Of a stretch of 64,000 nucleotides of DNA, positions 1 to 11,560 are shown piece by piece. A model generated the notes under the pieces. That model ran no database searches and was not told the origin of the DNA. It saw only the letters and a program-made list of their open reading frames with translations. The translations under genes and the position numbers were made by a program. This DNA is from Simmondsia chinensis (lineage: Eukaryota > Streptophyta > Magnoliopsida > Caryophyllales > Simmondsiaceae): assembly GCA_018398585.1 (NCBI GenBank), contig JAGTTD010000014.1, forward strand, positions 17,731,387 through 17,795,386. The letters are read 5' to 3'. Each line of letters opens with the position of its first letter. The first letter of the stretch is position 1.

Positions 1-110
1 CTTGTTTTGTAGACACTATAAAGTTCAAAATACTTTAAACAAATATTTAACTTACTAACATTTTTTCAAATACCCTTCATGAATTGAGTCAGTTAATAAA
101 ATTTAGGGTT
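1..110. other. Left flank, no gene seen
   Basis: AT-rich sequence before the first LTR. I see no reading frame, repeat or RNA gene. It ends in a T-run, of which the last five bases (111-115) could be the target duplication of the copia array. Confidence 0.5.
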
Positions 111-115
111 TTTTT

Positions 116-1959
116 TGTTAGGAATAGTATCCTGAAAATTCAAATTTATCCTGTAATTGTTACTTTATTAAAGGATCAAATTTATGTTTCTGTCAGTTCC
201 TCGTTAAATTTGTGTAAGTGAGTAAATATTGCATGTGATTTTCTTTTATGAGCATCCATGAGATGGATGTAGTCCTCATATTACTATGTTTGGTCTAAGT
301 GGATTATGAGACTAACCCACAGATAGACTTAGACCAAATGAAATCAAAGGTTATTTGAAAAACTCGAAGTCATAAACAAGTTTGGACTATTTGTTTGTGA
401 AGACTGACATTTTAGATGACCTGTCTTGGTCATTAAATGGTGATTCAAAAGTGTTATGTTGGTGTGTTCAATAAGATTAATACACTTAGTCAAACCGTGT
501 TATTTACTTGTTTCTAGATTGCTATCGGAAATAAGTGATTCATGACGTACTGTTTGAACAACGACTCTAAATCATAATAGTATTCTGGACCTATGCATGG
601 AAAGTTAGCTACCTTGGTTTACTATATATAAGGTCACAATAAATGGCCAAAGTCCCACGTGCATTAGGTGACGGCATGAAGTGTGACACGGATTAGGTAT
701 TCCATATGGAATCTATTGTGTCTTATGATATATAGATGTCCTCTTAGTTGATTCGCAAGTGTTTGAATTAATTCAGAAACTTTGGCCAAAGTGTTCTAAG
801 TGTTGTAGATTTGGAAGTTATACAGTGAATTTGTTCAAGTATAAATAAATTATTCAAAAAAGGGGCAATTGATAACTAATGGAAAAGCTATGAAAAAATA
901 ATGGTAGTAGTTCTAATTATTTTTCGTCATGGATATCTAATAGAGGGGTTGTCATTGTCAATGTAGTCTATTTGAGAATCATCGAATAAATAATTTAAGT
1001 CTACATTGCAGTGGGATTTGTTAAGTGGAATTAAGTCTCATTAACTAGTAATTAAATTTTATCATGAGATGGTAATTAAGTTACCCAACTTGGAGCTAGA
1101 TTTAACATGAGGTCCATGTGCAAGCCTTTGTTTTTTAATGCCATCAGAAAAATATTAAAGAATTTATGAGATGAATTATTTATTCATGATATCAGTAAAT
1201 TTAATTTTATTGAACATTATTCATTAGATGAATAACAGTTAAAAACTATAAAATAAAATAGTTTTTATAATTAAAATTTATAAGATGAATTTTTACATGT
1301 GGGAAACAAAAAAAAAAAAAAGAAAGAAAATCCACATTAGCGAATGCGGACCAACTAGTGCGCGACATAACGCAGGTGACTCATGCCTTCAGGCATGAAC
1401 CAACCAGAGCATGCCACATGGGGTACAAACTAGAGAGCGCCACATGGCTCTAGCATGTATGCGAAGCCAATTTTTTCTTAGGCAACCATACGATGTCGTT
1501 TTATGCTATTTTTTTTGCTTTTGCTTGTATCTCACCTCGAAGAATTATTATTTTTTGCTCCAGTAGCCTACTATAAAAAGGGATGCTAAAGTTAGGGTTC
1601 AGCGTCCAATTCAAAATTAAAGTTTTCTGAAAGTATTGACTTTCGGAGAACTAAAAGAGAGAAAATTTTCATTAAAATTTTATCCATTAAGTTTAATATT
1701 TTTCGAAGCCCACACTCCAGATTTCTTGAGGAGATTGTGTACAAGGGTTCTGGGTCTCAGTATTCTTCTATTTTCTTTACTGGAGTAATTTTCAAGTATT
1801 CTTCTTTCCCTTTCCTTTTAAGTTTCTTTTTTTGGGTATTCTTATTTATTTACAGTATTCTTATTATGCTGGTTTCATATTTATGTTTTTATTATGAATG
1901 TATTAGAGCAAAGACCTGTAGATTTAAAATTAAGAATTTTAAATCACCTGTAGATTAAA
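116..1959 (+). repeat. Copia LTR 1 (5' LTR of unit 1), 3' end deleted
   Basis: It starts TGTTAGGAATAG and aligns along its length with the other two copies of the LTR. It has a TATA-like box near 1572 (TATAAAAAG). Compared with the intact end at 18503, roughly 0.5 kb covering the last part of the LTR, the primer site and the first leader bases is missing, because the match jumps to leader sequence at about 1960. A near-perfect hairpin (TCATGCC..GGCATGA) lies at 1381-1398. The 73-codon frame at 1737-1958 is not conserved and is not a gene. Confidence 0.8.
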
Positions 1960-2640
1960 TAAGAATAATTAGAAATTAATTTTATTTTAGAATATGATTG
2001 CAATGTAGATTATGAGATAATCAAGTTGTAATTGCAATTTAAATAAAACCACTAGTCTATAAAATTTAAGTGGGAGCGATGTTCAATTGTTAAAATCTCT
2101 CTGTCTCCATTACCGGTCTAACAGTATAGTGAATCGACATCACTCCCCGCAGAGGGTGTCAATTTGCAGGTTACAAGGTTAGATTTCTGTTAGGATAAAC
2201 TAAAGTGCAAACAAGTGATGTGACCACGTTGCGGTGGAGTATTACGTGTATTTGTATAGAGGTTTAGGTAATGGTTTACACTTGACTGGCATTATACATT
2301 AGCCTCCCCGATTACGTGTATTTGTATGGAGGTTGAGGTAATGGTTTGCACTTGATTAGCATGATACATTAGCCTCCCCAAGGAGCTCTGTTGTGTCACG
2401 TTAGAGACTAAGTAAAAGTAGTGAATTAATAATGTTTAGTAAAAGTTATGCGAAAACATGTTAATTGAGAATACTTCTCACCTAAACTAATTTCATACTG
2501 CCCTGCTACCATGGAGTAAGGAGTGGTGTGTTTGTATCATCATTACATGCTTGATAGTTCAGTTCTGTGGACACCTGACTCATTGTGTTTGCTAAAAGAA
2601 TAAAACATTGCATTATACATGACTCATATTATATAGTGAC
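1960..2640 (+). other. Copia unit 1 leader, non-coding
   Basis: It aligns with 18935-19560 of unit 2. The primer site expected upstream is lost in the deletion. I see no protein here. It contains a 70-bp tandem duplication, listed separately. Confidence 0.6.
2241..2380 (+). repeat. 70-bp tandem duplication in copia leader
   Basis: Two adjacent copies of a 70-bp unit beginning ATTACGTGTATTTGTAT and ending AGCCTCCCC (2241-2310 and 2311-2380). The matching leader of unit 2 (near 19210-19280) has one copy, so the duplication arose in this copy or its direct parent. Confidence 0.85.
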
Positions 2641-3480
2641 AAAAATGTTCGCATTTACACATATTAATAACGACTGGGACTGGTGCACTTCATTCAATTC
2701 TTACGAGTAACGCTTTTACTGGACCTAATTATTCCAACTGGAGAATGAAATTTTAATATAATATTAATACGTGAGGGTCACAAGTTTGTTCTCACTGATG
2801 CTTGACCTACGGTGCCCACTAATAATTCTATAACTGTTGTTAAAGAGTATTACGAACACTGGCATAAGGCTAATAAGTTAGCCAGATACCATAGTTTGTC
2901 TTTGGTGTCAAATGTTCTTAAGCATCATATGCTTGATATGGAAACAACAGCTGAGATGATCAAACATTTAAAGGAAATATTTGGTAGTTAAGATAGGATA
3001 GCTAGATGAGAGCTGATTAGGAAGCTCCTCAACATGAGGATGTCAAAAGGAACACCAGTTCAGGAACACGTCATGAACAAGATGCCGTGTTTGTCTGAGT
3101 TGGAAATTATTGGTGCTAAAATTAACAGTCAATCTCAATAGGACATCATCCTAAGTTCCCTATCCGGCTCATCCACCCAGCTCAGGCTTAATTACACAAT
3201 GAATAATAAATATTATTCATTACCTGAGCTGATGAAAGAAATGCAAGTTGCAAAGGGTGTGATGCGAGCCAACGGGAGTGTCCACTTGACTCAAGCATTA
3301 GGATCTAGTGGGAGAAAGCAGAATAAGGGACCGACTGGAAGGAAAGGTAAAGGTAAGGTTGCTAGTGCAGGAACTAGGCCTAATAGGAAGCTAGCAAAAG
3401 GAAAGTGTTTCTTTTCCGGCAAGATGAGCCCCTAGAAGAAGAACTACACCAAATACTTAGCTACCATTCCTGCAAAGACT
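2641..3480 (+). pseudogene. Copia gag remnant, unit 1
   Basis: Gag-like fragments in several frames. A stretch at about 2800-3200 resembles the UBN2-type gag of plant copia elements, with a motif near NMRMSKGTPVQEHV. A 78-codon open piece at 3199-3435 starts in the conserved SLPELMKE segment and runs through a lysine- and glycine-rich linker. The CCHC zinc knuckle is destroyed: only KGKCFFSG remains before a stop. Several in-frame stops (for example near 2990 and 3140) make it non-functional. The same segments recur in unit 2. Confidence 0.75.
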
Positions 3481-4960
3481 GCCAAGCCATCTAGTAAAGG
3501 TATGTTGATATCTCACTTAGTTGAGTAATGCATAGTTGAGAGTCCTCCAGGTTCCCGGTGTGTGGACTCAGGTTCAACTGACCATCTGTGTAATATGCTA
3601 CAAGGTCTCAGGCTATCAAGGAGACTGCATGATGGAGATGTGTACCTGACGGTTGGAGATGCTAAAAGAATAGCAATCTTATGAGTAAGAGATTTTAGCT
3701 TAGTCTTTAGTGGGTAGAGTTTTTATATCGAAGGATTATTTATTTGCACATGCAATGTGTAGGAATTTGATTTCTATGTCTTGTTTAGTGGATAATGGTT
3801 ATTCAGTGAATTTTGGTTCTGAACTTTTTTTACGTGAAATAAATTGTTTATGTCAAAGGTACATGTGCGGATGGTTCATTCATGTTACTTCTTGATCAAA
3901 ACTCCGATATTTGTTTAAATGAATCTCACACAAGCTCACTTGGTCAATCTCTTGAAATAAAACACCCTGAAAAAGAAAATGCCTAAACATGGCACCAACT
4001 TTTAGGTCACATTAGTTCTAGCAGGATTCAACGACTGGTAAAAGATGGACTGATAGAACCTTTGGACTTGAAGTCTTTGCCAATTTGCGAATCATGTATA
4101 GAAGACAAAATGACTAAGTCTGTCTTTAAGAGTAAACGCAACAAGGTTGGAGACTTACTTGAGTTAGTTCACACAATTGTATGTGGACCAATGAACGTTC
4201 AAGCAAGAGGTGGGTACGAGTACTTCATCACATTCAATGATGATTACTCTAGGTATGGAAATATTTACCTAATGAGACATAAGTCGGAACCTTTTGAAGA
4301 GTGCAAAGAGTATAAAGCTGAAGTTGAAAAGAAATTAAGTAAAAAAGTCAAGTCACTTCGATTAAATCGAGGTAGAAAGTACCTTTCAGGTGAATTTCTG
4401 GATTTCCTAATTGTAAATGGGATAATCTTATCTTTTCTTCTCTAGGTACACCGCAGCAGAATGATGTTACATAAAGAAGGAATAGGGCATTGTTGGAGAT
4501 AGTAGGGTCCATGATACGTCATGCTACTTTACCAATCTCCTTTTGGGGTTATGCCTTAGAAACAATAGCATATCTCCTTAACTTAGTGCCATCTGAGTCA
4601 TTTCCTAAAACACCTGTGGAGTTATGGACTAGGCGAAAGCTAAGTTTATGGTACCTTTGAATTTAGGGGTGCCCAGCACATGTGTTGAAAACGAATCTTG
4701 ACAAGTTGGAATCAAGGACGGAGGTGTATATGTTTGTTGGTTATTCTAAAAGAACAACGGGTAGTTTTTTCTATAGTCCTTCCGAACAAAAGGCATTTGT
4801 AAGTGCAAATGTGAAATATTTAGAGGAGGATTTTGTAGTAGACTACAAAAGTAAAAGTAAAGTACTGTTAGAGGAAATGAGAGATAATGACACTAATTCT
4901 GAATAGCTAGACACATCTTAGGACACAGTGGATGTATTAGATGCACCTACGGATAGAGCC
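3481..4960 (+). pseudogene. Copia protease and integrase remnant, unit 1
   Basis: An aspartic protease core is visible at about 3565-3600 (CVDSGSTDHLC, active-site DSG kept). The GAG-pre-integrase zinc region follows at about 3985-4110, then the integrase core in a 127-codon open piece at 4062-4445. The first catalytic Asp has become Ile (HTIVCG, normally HTDVCG), and the second lies in LRLNRGRK where SDRG-type residues are expected, so two of the three DDE residues are gone. A second open piece at 4682-4906 covers the end of integrase. Dead copy. Confidence 0.75.
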
Positions 4961-5888
4961 AAGGATGTTTCAAGTACACGAGGGCCTAGGCATAATGGGA
5001 GGATTGTTAGTGCACCTGAGAGGTTCGTGGCGGGAGCCTTAATGGCAGATGGTGACATTAAAGCTGATCCTCTCAGCTACAATGAGATAATTATGTACAA
5101 TGATGCTTATCAATCAGTATTGGCAATGAAATCTAAGATAGGATCTGTGTATTCTAATTAGGTCTGGGAATTTGTAGAGGCACTGAAAGGCCTTAAACCC
5201 ATTGGATATAAATGTGTCTACAAGAGGAAAAGAGAAGTGGGACGGGAAGGTAGAGACCTTGATGGCAAAACTGGTTGCTAAGGGTTTTACCCAAAAGGAA
5301 GGAATCAATTCTAATGAGACCTTCTCACCAATAGCCATACTAAAGTCCATAATAATAATCCTATCCATTATAGCTCATTTGATTATGAGATTTGGCAAAT
5401 GGATGTTTAAATGACCTTTTTTAAATGGTCAACTTGAAGAAGACTTCTATACGGTGCAACCAGATGGTTTCATTGGAAAAAAACAAGAGCATATGATATG
5501 AAAACTTAAGAAGTCCATATATGAACGGAAGCAACCATCACACTCATGGCGTATTAAATTCAATGAAGTGATTAAGTCTTAAGGATTTAAGCAATTGGTT
5601 AAAGAACCATGCATGTACAAACGACATCAAGAGAATATAGTAACTTTTTTAGCGTTGTATGTGGATGACATACTACTAATTGGGAATGATGTAGGTGTCT
5701 TATCAGCAGTAAAGATTTGGTTGTCAAATCAGTTGATATAAAGGACCTTGGAGAAGCCAGCTATATTCTTAGGATCAAGCTTCTGCGAGATTGTAAGAAT
5801 AGGATGTCGGGTCTTTCTCAAGCCACTTATATTGACAATATGTTATCAAGGTCTCACATAGAGGACTCTAAGAAAGGGCCTTTTGAAG
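4961..5888 (+). pseudogene. Copia reverse transcriptase remnant, unit 1, 3' truncated
   Basis: Fragments of RT in two or three frames: the start of the domain at 5202-5414 (motif LVAKGFTQKEG), the catalytic YVDD box at about 5657-5670 (LYVDDILLIGN, intact), and the following segment at 5717-5888 (DLGEASYILRIKLLRD). RNase H is missing. The frame runs straight into the middle LTR near 5889, and that LTR lacks its first few bases, so one deletion removed both the RNase H end and the LTR start. Confidence 0.8.
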
Positions 5889-6127
5889 GGAATAGTGTCC
5901 TGAAAATCAAAATTTATCCTACAAATATTACTTTATTCAAGAATGAAATTGAAGTCCCAGTCATTTATTCGTTAAATTTATGTAAGTGAGTGTATAGGTT
6001 GTATGTAAATTTCTTTTTGGCGACATCCATTAGATGGATGAAGTCCTCATATAACCTTTTACATCTTTGTTCTAAGTGGATTACGAGATTGAGCCACAGA
6101 TAGGATTGGTGCAAATGGAATGAAATG
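5889..6127 (+). repeat. Copia LTR 2, first part
   Basis: It begins GGAATAGTGTCCTGAAAAT, the counterpart of base 121 onward in LTR 1. It is broken at 6127 by NA-1 and continues at 16886. Bases 6123-6127 (AAATG) are the left copy of the NA-1 target duplication. Confidence 0.9.
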
Positions 6128-6590
6128 TGTCATGATCAAGAAATATTGGAGTAAGGTGATATTAAGTCAATAGTTATAAGCAAGGAGCTCTGTTCAATTG
6201 TTTTAGTCTTTTAAGTGTTTTAGTCGTGTATTGGCTTTACTAGTACTGATCATGTATTAGATATTTTGATTAGGAAGATCATGTATTAGATATTTTGATT
6301 AGGAAGTGCGGTTAAGTGATTTGGAGGGAAAGACAGTTGCAGTGGTTAGGAAAGGTCTAGGTGAAGTGCATTAGTTAGATATTTTTCTAAGCTTGTATTA
6401 GTATAAGTAGTGGATTCCTCATTTGTAATCTTCATTGAATGATATGATATTGAATCTCTTTCTTCTCTCATCTCTAATTCTCTCTACTTCTTAACTCTAT
6501 TCTCTATATTTCTCATCTCAATCTCATTTCTTTCTCATCTTATACTCTCTCACCTAGGTTATGATTCAAGATTCATCTTGAATCATAACA
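6128..6590 (+). repeat. NA-1 5' LTR
   Basis: 463 bp, starting TGTCATGATCAAG and ending AATCATAACA. The 3' half is CT-rich, with TCTCTCATCTCTAATTC-like blocks. The last 30 bases hold an inverted repeat (GATTCAAGAT..ATCTTGAATC). It is longer than the 3' LTR by exactly one 29-bp tandem duplication (6248-6305). Confidence 0.92.
6248..6305 (+). repeat. 29-bp tandem duplication inside NA-1 5' LTR
   Basis: Two copies of a 29-bp unit starting GATCATGTATTAGATATTT (6248-6276 and 6277-6305). The 3' LTR at 16447-16880 has one copy, and 463 minus 29 equals 434, so this duplication fully explains the length difference. Confidence 0.9.
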
Positions 6591-6592
6591 AT

Positions 6593-6607
6593 TGGTATCA
6601 GAGCTTG
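6593..6607 (+). other. NA-1 primer binding site
   Basis: TGGTATCAGAGCTTG, two bases after the LTR end, matching the 3' end of initiator tRNA-Met as used by many plant LTR elements. It is followed by TTGCTTCCGATCAAG, which is shared in part with NA-2, NA-3, Chr-2 and Chr-3. Confidence 0.85.
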
Positions 6608-7010
6608 TGATTTTGCTTCCGATCAAGTTGAATTTGAATTCAATTAGATTGCATTAGCATTAGATCAAGCTTAAACTACACTGAATCAAGTTCAATGCTT
6701 CGATTTCATGTTCAAAAGCTTGCTATTCTTGTGAATAGTTAGCTGGAAATTGTATCTTAAGTTGTTGTTCCTGCGATCTAGTTAGCTAAATATGTGTTTG
6801 AACTTGCTGAATTTACATTTTATCAGCTTCAGTGTTCGATTCCTCAGCCAAAGTTGCTATTTTAATGATTCTTTAGCTAAATTTACATAAAAGCAAGGCT
6901 TCTGAGCTTAGGATATTAGCATCGGATAATGCTGAATTATTGAGCTTATTGGCTATAATTGCATACATAATCATGATATTGCATTATATAGCTGCCTTTG
7001 TCTTTGAAAT
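6608..7010 (+). other. NA-1 leader, no gene seen
   Basis: AT-rich untranslated leader between the primer site and the Chr-1 insertion. No open frame of note. The last five bases (7006-7010, GAAAT) are the Chr-1 target duplication. Confidence 0.6.
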
Positions 7011-7243
7011 TGTTAACTACCAAAACCTAGATTGATAGCTAACCTTGTGAAAGAGAGAGAGAAGATGAGAAGAGAATTGAAAGTAGATGAGAAGTAGAGA
7101 AATAAATGAGAAATAGAGAGAATTTTCCAAAAGGAAATCAGGTTATTATTCATTGAATGAAGATATTACAATCATTAGATCTATTGTAAATAGATCTTGG
7201 TACAATGCATCAAACACACACAACACTAACCGCTAAAACTAAC

Positions 7244-7252
7244 TTTGGCGCC
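7244..7252 (+). promoter_or_regulatory. E2F-type site TTTGGCGCC in Chr-1 3' LTR
   Basis: TTTGGCGCC followed by TAAA. It matches the E2F/DP consensus TTTSSCGC. The other LTR has TTTGGCACC here (near 13237), a CpG-to-CpA decay. Confidence 0.55.
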
Positions 7253-7301
7253 TAAATCAAGCTAGCCGCCTCATTTGACCGTTATTGACTTAACTACCTG
7301 A

Positions 7302-7310
7302 TTTGGCGCC
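7302..7310 (+). promoter_or_regulatory. Second E2F-type site in Chr-1 3' LTR
   Basis: TTTGGCGCC followed by AAC. The matching position in the 5' LTR reads TTTGGCACC. Two sites about 58 bp apart in one LTR is unusual for a CpG-poor element. Confidence 0.55.
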
Positions 7311-7429
7311 AACCGACCAGCAACTAACATTCAAAATACAACTTCAACAACACCCAACACATTAAAAACAATTATAGATCAATTGCAATAGAAAGACTCA
7401 AGGAATTATAACATTCCCTCCCTCTTGAG

Positions 7430-7949
7430 AAGCTCCTTGTCCTCAAGGGGAAAAACTCAAAAATTGGCTCTTCAAGAACATAGGATTCTCCCATGTGACG
7501 AAATTTTTATCCAAGTTTAACCAACTCAACAAAATTTGCCGCGAAGTTCCAGTTCCAGCTGCAGTTATACCCGGCTTCTTGACAACTACTGGCCCAAGCA
7601 GCAAGCCTCCATTTGATCCTGTTTCTGGTGGTGATCGAGAGCATTTAACACCCCTCTTGACCTACTTTTTCAGTAAAGAAATATGGAACACCGGGTGAAT
7701 GCATGATTGTGGCGGTAAATCAAGTTTATAAGCAACATTGCCGATTTTCTCTAAAATTTTGTATGGGCCAAAGTAACATGCACTTAGCTTGACATTCCTT
7801 CTGAAAGCCAATGAGGACTGTCTATAGGGTTGTAATTTTAGGTAGACCATGTCTCCAACTTCAAAGGCTTTGTCTACCCTTTTTTTGTCAGCATAAAATT
7901 TCATTCGAGCACGAGCTTGTTGCAAATTATCCTTGAGGAGTTGAACCAT
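7430..7949 (-). pseudogene. Chr-1 integrase C-terminus and chromodomain
   Basis: On the minus strand, a 95-codon open piece (7662-7949) carries the end of integrase: KMKFYADKKR-like residues, GDMVYLKLQPYRQ, a GPYKILEKIG block and HPVFHISLLKK. Downstream (about 7560-7445) lies a chromodomain with LLSWLNLDKNFVTWEN. In this family the chromodomain is thought to steer integration to particular chromatin. A stop separates the two pieces. The polypurine tract follows at once. Confidence 0.8.
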
Positions 7950-8473
7950 CTGTCCTTGCTGCAGTAGCAGATTGGCTTGGCTGTTGTAACAACATTAGAG
8001 ATGGAGGTGCATACCTATACAATGCTTGAAAGGGAGAAGTGCCAAGGGAAGCATGAAAGTGAGTCTTGAACCAGTACTCCACTAAGGACAGCCATTGATT
8101 CCACTCTCGAGGCCGTGAAAAAACTATACTCCAAAGGTACTACTCAACACACTGATTGACTCGCTCTGTTTATCCGTCTGATAGGGGATGGGATGATGAG
8201 TTGAGTGCCAAGGTTGTGCCCAACAATCTAGACAGTTCTAGCCAAAAGTTGCTCATAAAGATCTTGTCCCTATCAGAGGCAATGGATTGGGGCAATCCAT
8301 GCAACTTATATATGTTGTCTAAGAAGCTCTTAGCCAACCTTTCAGCTGTAACAGGTGGAATCAATGCTATAAAATGGTTATATTTGGTGAAACGATCCAC
8401 CACAACCCAAATTACTTCCCTACCATCGGACTTGGGAAGTCCCTTGATAAAATCCATACTTATGTTGATCCAA
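7950..8473 (-). pseudogene. Chr-1 integrase core, downstream of the nested solo LTR
   Basis: A 95-codon open piece at 8170-8457 (minus) begins at MDFIKGLPKS and contains SDRDKIF, holding the first two catalytic Asp residues. The frame then meets a stop inside the LSDG..TE block that carries the catalytic Glu, and a frameshift follows before 7949. Allowing for the 665 bases added by the solo LTR and its duplication, this frame is continuous with the zinc-binding part at 9139-9356. Confidence 0.8.
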
Positions 8474-9133
8474 TGTTATGATCCGGGGAATTCGAGGTTT
8501 GGGTTGTATAATGTTGCTAATGCTGAGTTGCTGCTGCTGTGCTGATTCTGTTGCTGTTATATGCTGTTGTTGGTGTGTTCTGCTGCAGATTTGCTATGGG
8601 CTGCTACTAGTTGTTGCTAGCTTAGTAAATGGTGAAATAAGTTGCATTGCATTGTCTTTAGTTGCTGGGTGTAATAAGCTGCTAGCTGTTAGTTCAAGCT
8701 GTGTAAGTCACTACAGTAGCATGTGTCAGTTAACAGCAGGGTTCAGGGCATGTGTTCTGTTAGGGCTGTTAGTTGTGGTGCTTGGTGCCAAATTACCATT
8801 TAAATGTTAGTTAGCTTTAATTCTAGATGCTTCTAGTGGTCTTCTAGTCGGTTAGTAGCTTAAGTCTAGGTTCAATGTATTAGCTTGTATTAGTTTTCCT
8901 TTAAGCAGTGATCTCATGTAATAATCTGAATCATTCAATCAAAATATCAAACACAAGTCTCAATTTGAGATCAACTTTCTCTCTCTCTATTTCTCATCTC
9001 CTTTCCCTTCTTATCTCATCTAAGTCTAATTCTCTACTTTCTCATCTCAATTTCACTTCTTTCTCATCGCATATTCTCAATCTGTCCTCAATTTTACTTA
9101 GTTTACGCTAGTGGTTCAATCCCGAGCGTAACA
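8474..9133 (+). mobile_element. Solo LTR of the NA-3-like family inside Chr-1 integrase
   Basis: 660 bp, TGTTATGATCCGGGG to GAGCGTAACA, flanked by the exact duplication TCCAA (8469-8473 and 9134-9138). It matches the NA-3 LTRs in order: start, imperfect CTG-rich stretch, CTTCTAGTCGGTTAGTAGCTTAAG block, CT-rich block and the end GTTCAA.CCCGAGCGTAACA. No internal sequence remains, so it formed by recombination between the two LTRs of a former element. Open frames inside it are shadows. The family's E2F-type site is here CTTGGTGCCAAA (8781-8792), one CpG transition plus one further change from TTTGGCGCCAAA. Confidence 0.93.
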
Positions 9134-9138
9134 TCCAA

Positions 9139-11560
9139 GCACCCTCCAGAATGGGAAATGGCTGCAAGAGTCCTTGGTATCGATGATCCCCCAACTTGGT
9201 TTGTTGGCACACCTCACAAGATTTCACAAATTCTGTGAAAGATTTCTTCAAACGGGGCCAACTAAAATATGCCCTAACTTTTTGATAAGTACCTTCAACC
9301 CCGAAATGACCACCCCAAGCTGAATCATGAGAAGCCTTCAATATCTGATCCCTCAAATCAGTCGAGGATCCAATGTAAATCTAGTTCTGCGCACGGATAA
9401 TGCCACTCTGCACATTCACACCAGCTTCACTGTCAATTCTGGTGCTGTTTTTGATCGCTACTGCAGCCACACTTTCCTGAGCAAATGTGTCCTCTTCATA
9501 GGATTTGTAGACTTCATCTATCCAAGAAGGTAAAACAATGGGTAATGCTCCACAAAAACCTCGCTCGTGGTCCTCAAACTTCCTGGATAATGCGTCAACA
9601 GCCAGGTTTTCTTTCCCTCTTTTATACTCGATGGCATAGTTAAGACCAAGCAACTTCATCAACCCCATCTTTTGGATTCGTGCCACTAACTTTTGCCCCA
9701 AAAGATACTTGAGACTTTGATGATCCGTTCGAATGATGAACCTATGACCATCCAAGTAATGCCTTCATTTCTCAATTGCAAGGAGGATTGCCAAATACTC
9801 TTTCTCGTAAGTGGACAAGGCTTGATGTTTAGGACTAAGGGCTTGACTCAAATAAGCAATTGGTCTTCCCTTTTGTGAGAGAACAGCCCCGCACCCAGTT
9901 CCGCTAGCATCGGTCTCCAAAATGAAGTCCTCCACAAAATTTGGCATAGCTAATACTGGGGCCTTACACATAACAGACTTGAGGGCATCAAAAGCTTCTT
10001 GTGCCTTATCACTCCACTTGAATGTATCCTTCCTAAGCAGCTCGGTTAAGGGCTTTGCAATGGACCCATAACCATTTATGAACTTTCTATAGTAACCGGT
10101 CAACCCCAAGAACCCTCTCAATTGCTTCAATGTCATGGGAGTTGGCCAATCTTGCATCGCTTGCACCTTAGAAGGATCGGTAGAGACACCTTCATGAGAG
10201 ATTATATGGCCCAAATATCCAAGCTTGGACTGAGCAAAAGTGCACTTCGATAGCTTGGCATAAAACCTGTTTTGCCGCATCACAATGAACATTTCTTTGA
10301 GGTGATTGAGGTGATCTTCATAGGATGGACTATAAACCAATATATCATTGAAGAAAACCGGCACCGATCTCCTCAAATAAGGCTTGAAAATGTCGTTTGT
10401 AGCTGCTTGGAAAGTAGCCGGAGCATTAGTTAAACCGAAAGGCATCACAACGAACTCAAAATGCCCATGGTGAGTCTAAAAAGCGGTCTTGTATATGTCC
10501 GGCTCGAGAAATCTAATTTGATGATATCCCTGTCTTAAGTCAAGCTTAGAGAAAAACCGAGCTCCAAATAATTCAACAAGCGAATCGTCAATCACAGGGA
10601 TAGGAAATTTATCCTTCACTATCAAAGAATTCAGTTGACGATAGTCGACGCACATTCGAGCCGTGCCATCCTTCTTATTGACAAGAATCACGGGAGAAGC
10701 AAAAGTACTATGGCTTGGACACATGAAGCTAATTTCCAGCAGCTCATCAGCCTGTTTTTCAATCTCTAATTTTTGAGCATGTGCATAAAGATAGGGCTTG
10801 ATTTTCACCGGATCCGAGTTAGCTCGAAGTGGTGTGGCATGATCAACACTTCTTTGGGGAGGAAGACTCTTAGGTACCTCAAAAATGTCCTCAAATTCCT
10901 CGATCAACACATGAACTTCAGGCTGTAAATCCTGCTGCAGATCTAAAGGTGCGATCATAAACAATTGTCCCAACCATAGTATTGCATTCTTCTTGAAGCT
11001 ACCATGTAGGCGTTTGCCATTGATCAATTTCAGCTGTGCATGGTCTGAAATCCCATGTAATGTGACTCTCTTGCCATGAACTTCGAAAGATACCGTCATC
11101 TTATCAAAATCAAAAAACACCGGGTTAAAGGTCCACATCCAATCAACACCAAGTACCATATCACACCCTCCCAAAGGAAGAACTCTAAAATCAAAAGTGA
11201 ATTTATGGTCTTGCATAGACCAATGGAATGATTGGCACTTGTTTTGAATCGTAATTGAATTTCCATCAGCTACCATCACGGCCAAAGGATGAGTTTTGGT
11301 GATTTCATGCTTCATCTTCTTCACCAACTTGGGATCAACAAAGCTATGTGTGCTCCCACTACCCACAAGAATGGTAATGGAAGTTTTCCCTGCTTTGCCA
11401 CCAATGCGTATGGTGTTATGAGCTCTGCTCCCGGTAAGAGCCTTCATGGAAATCTCTACCTCATCCTCAAACAACTCATCATGTGATTCAGCCCTGGAAC
11501 TGTCCTCTACAGAACCTGAGCACTCGGTATCTGACGCAATCTCCACATGAGGACCCCTTG
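9139..11560 (-). pseudogene. Chr-1 protease, RT, RNase H and integrase zinc domain
   Basis: Minus-strand polyprotein part. Protease: GSGSTHSFVDP, where the catalytic Asp of DSG is Gly. RT: ARMCVDYRQLNS, then [13 protein letters not shown], then FFNDILVYS, where the first Asp of the FDDI catalytic box is Asn. RNase H: ILETDASGTG and IIRTDHQSLKYLL. Integrase zinc domain: HDSAWGGHFGVEGTY and CEVCQQ. Pieces 10476-12188, 9765-10448, 9381-9755 and 9108-9356 share one reading frame, separated only by single stops, of which at least one looks like a decayed Trp codon. The two lost catalytic Asp residues mean it could not copy itself now. Confidence 0.88.

Larger units (their letters stand above)
7011..7413 (-). 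repeat. Chr-1 3' LTR
   Basis: 403 bp, reading TGTTAACTACC to ATAACA on the plus strand. Followed on the plus side by TTCCCTCCCTCTTGAG, the complement of the polypurine tract. It carries two E2F-type sites (7244-7252 and 7302-7310). Confidence 0.95.

Noticed and set aside
1737..1958. 73-codon frame in copia LTR 1
   Set aside because: It lies wholly in an LTR, is low in complexity (Phe/Leu/Ser-rich) and is not kept in the other two LTR copies.
2221..2380. CRISPR-like or satellite array
   Set aside because: Only two copies of one unit without spacers; a simple tandem duplication in a plant retrotransposon leader.
8156..9111. Plus-strand frames of 129, 110 and 67 codons
   Set aside because: The first is the complement of Chr-1 integrase; the others lie in the solo LTR and its CTG- and CT-rich stretches.
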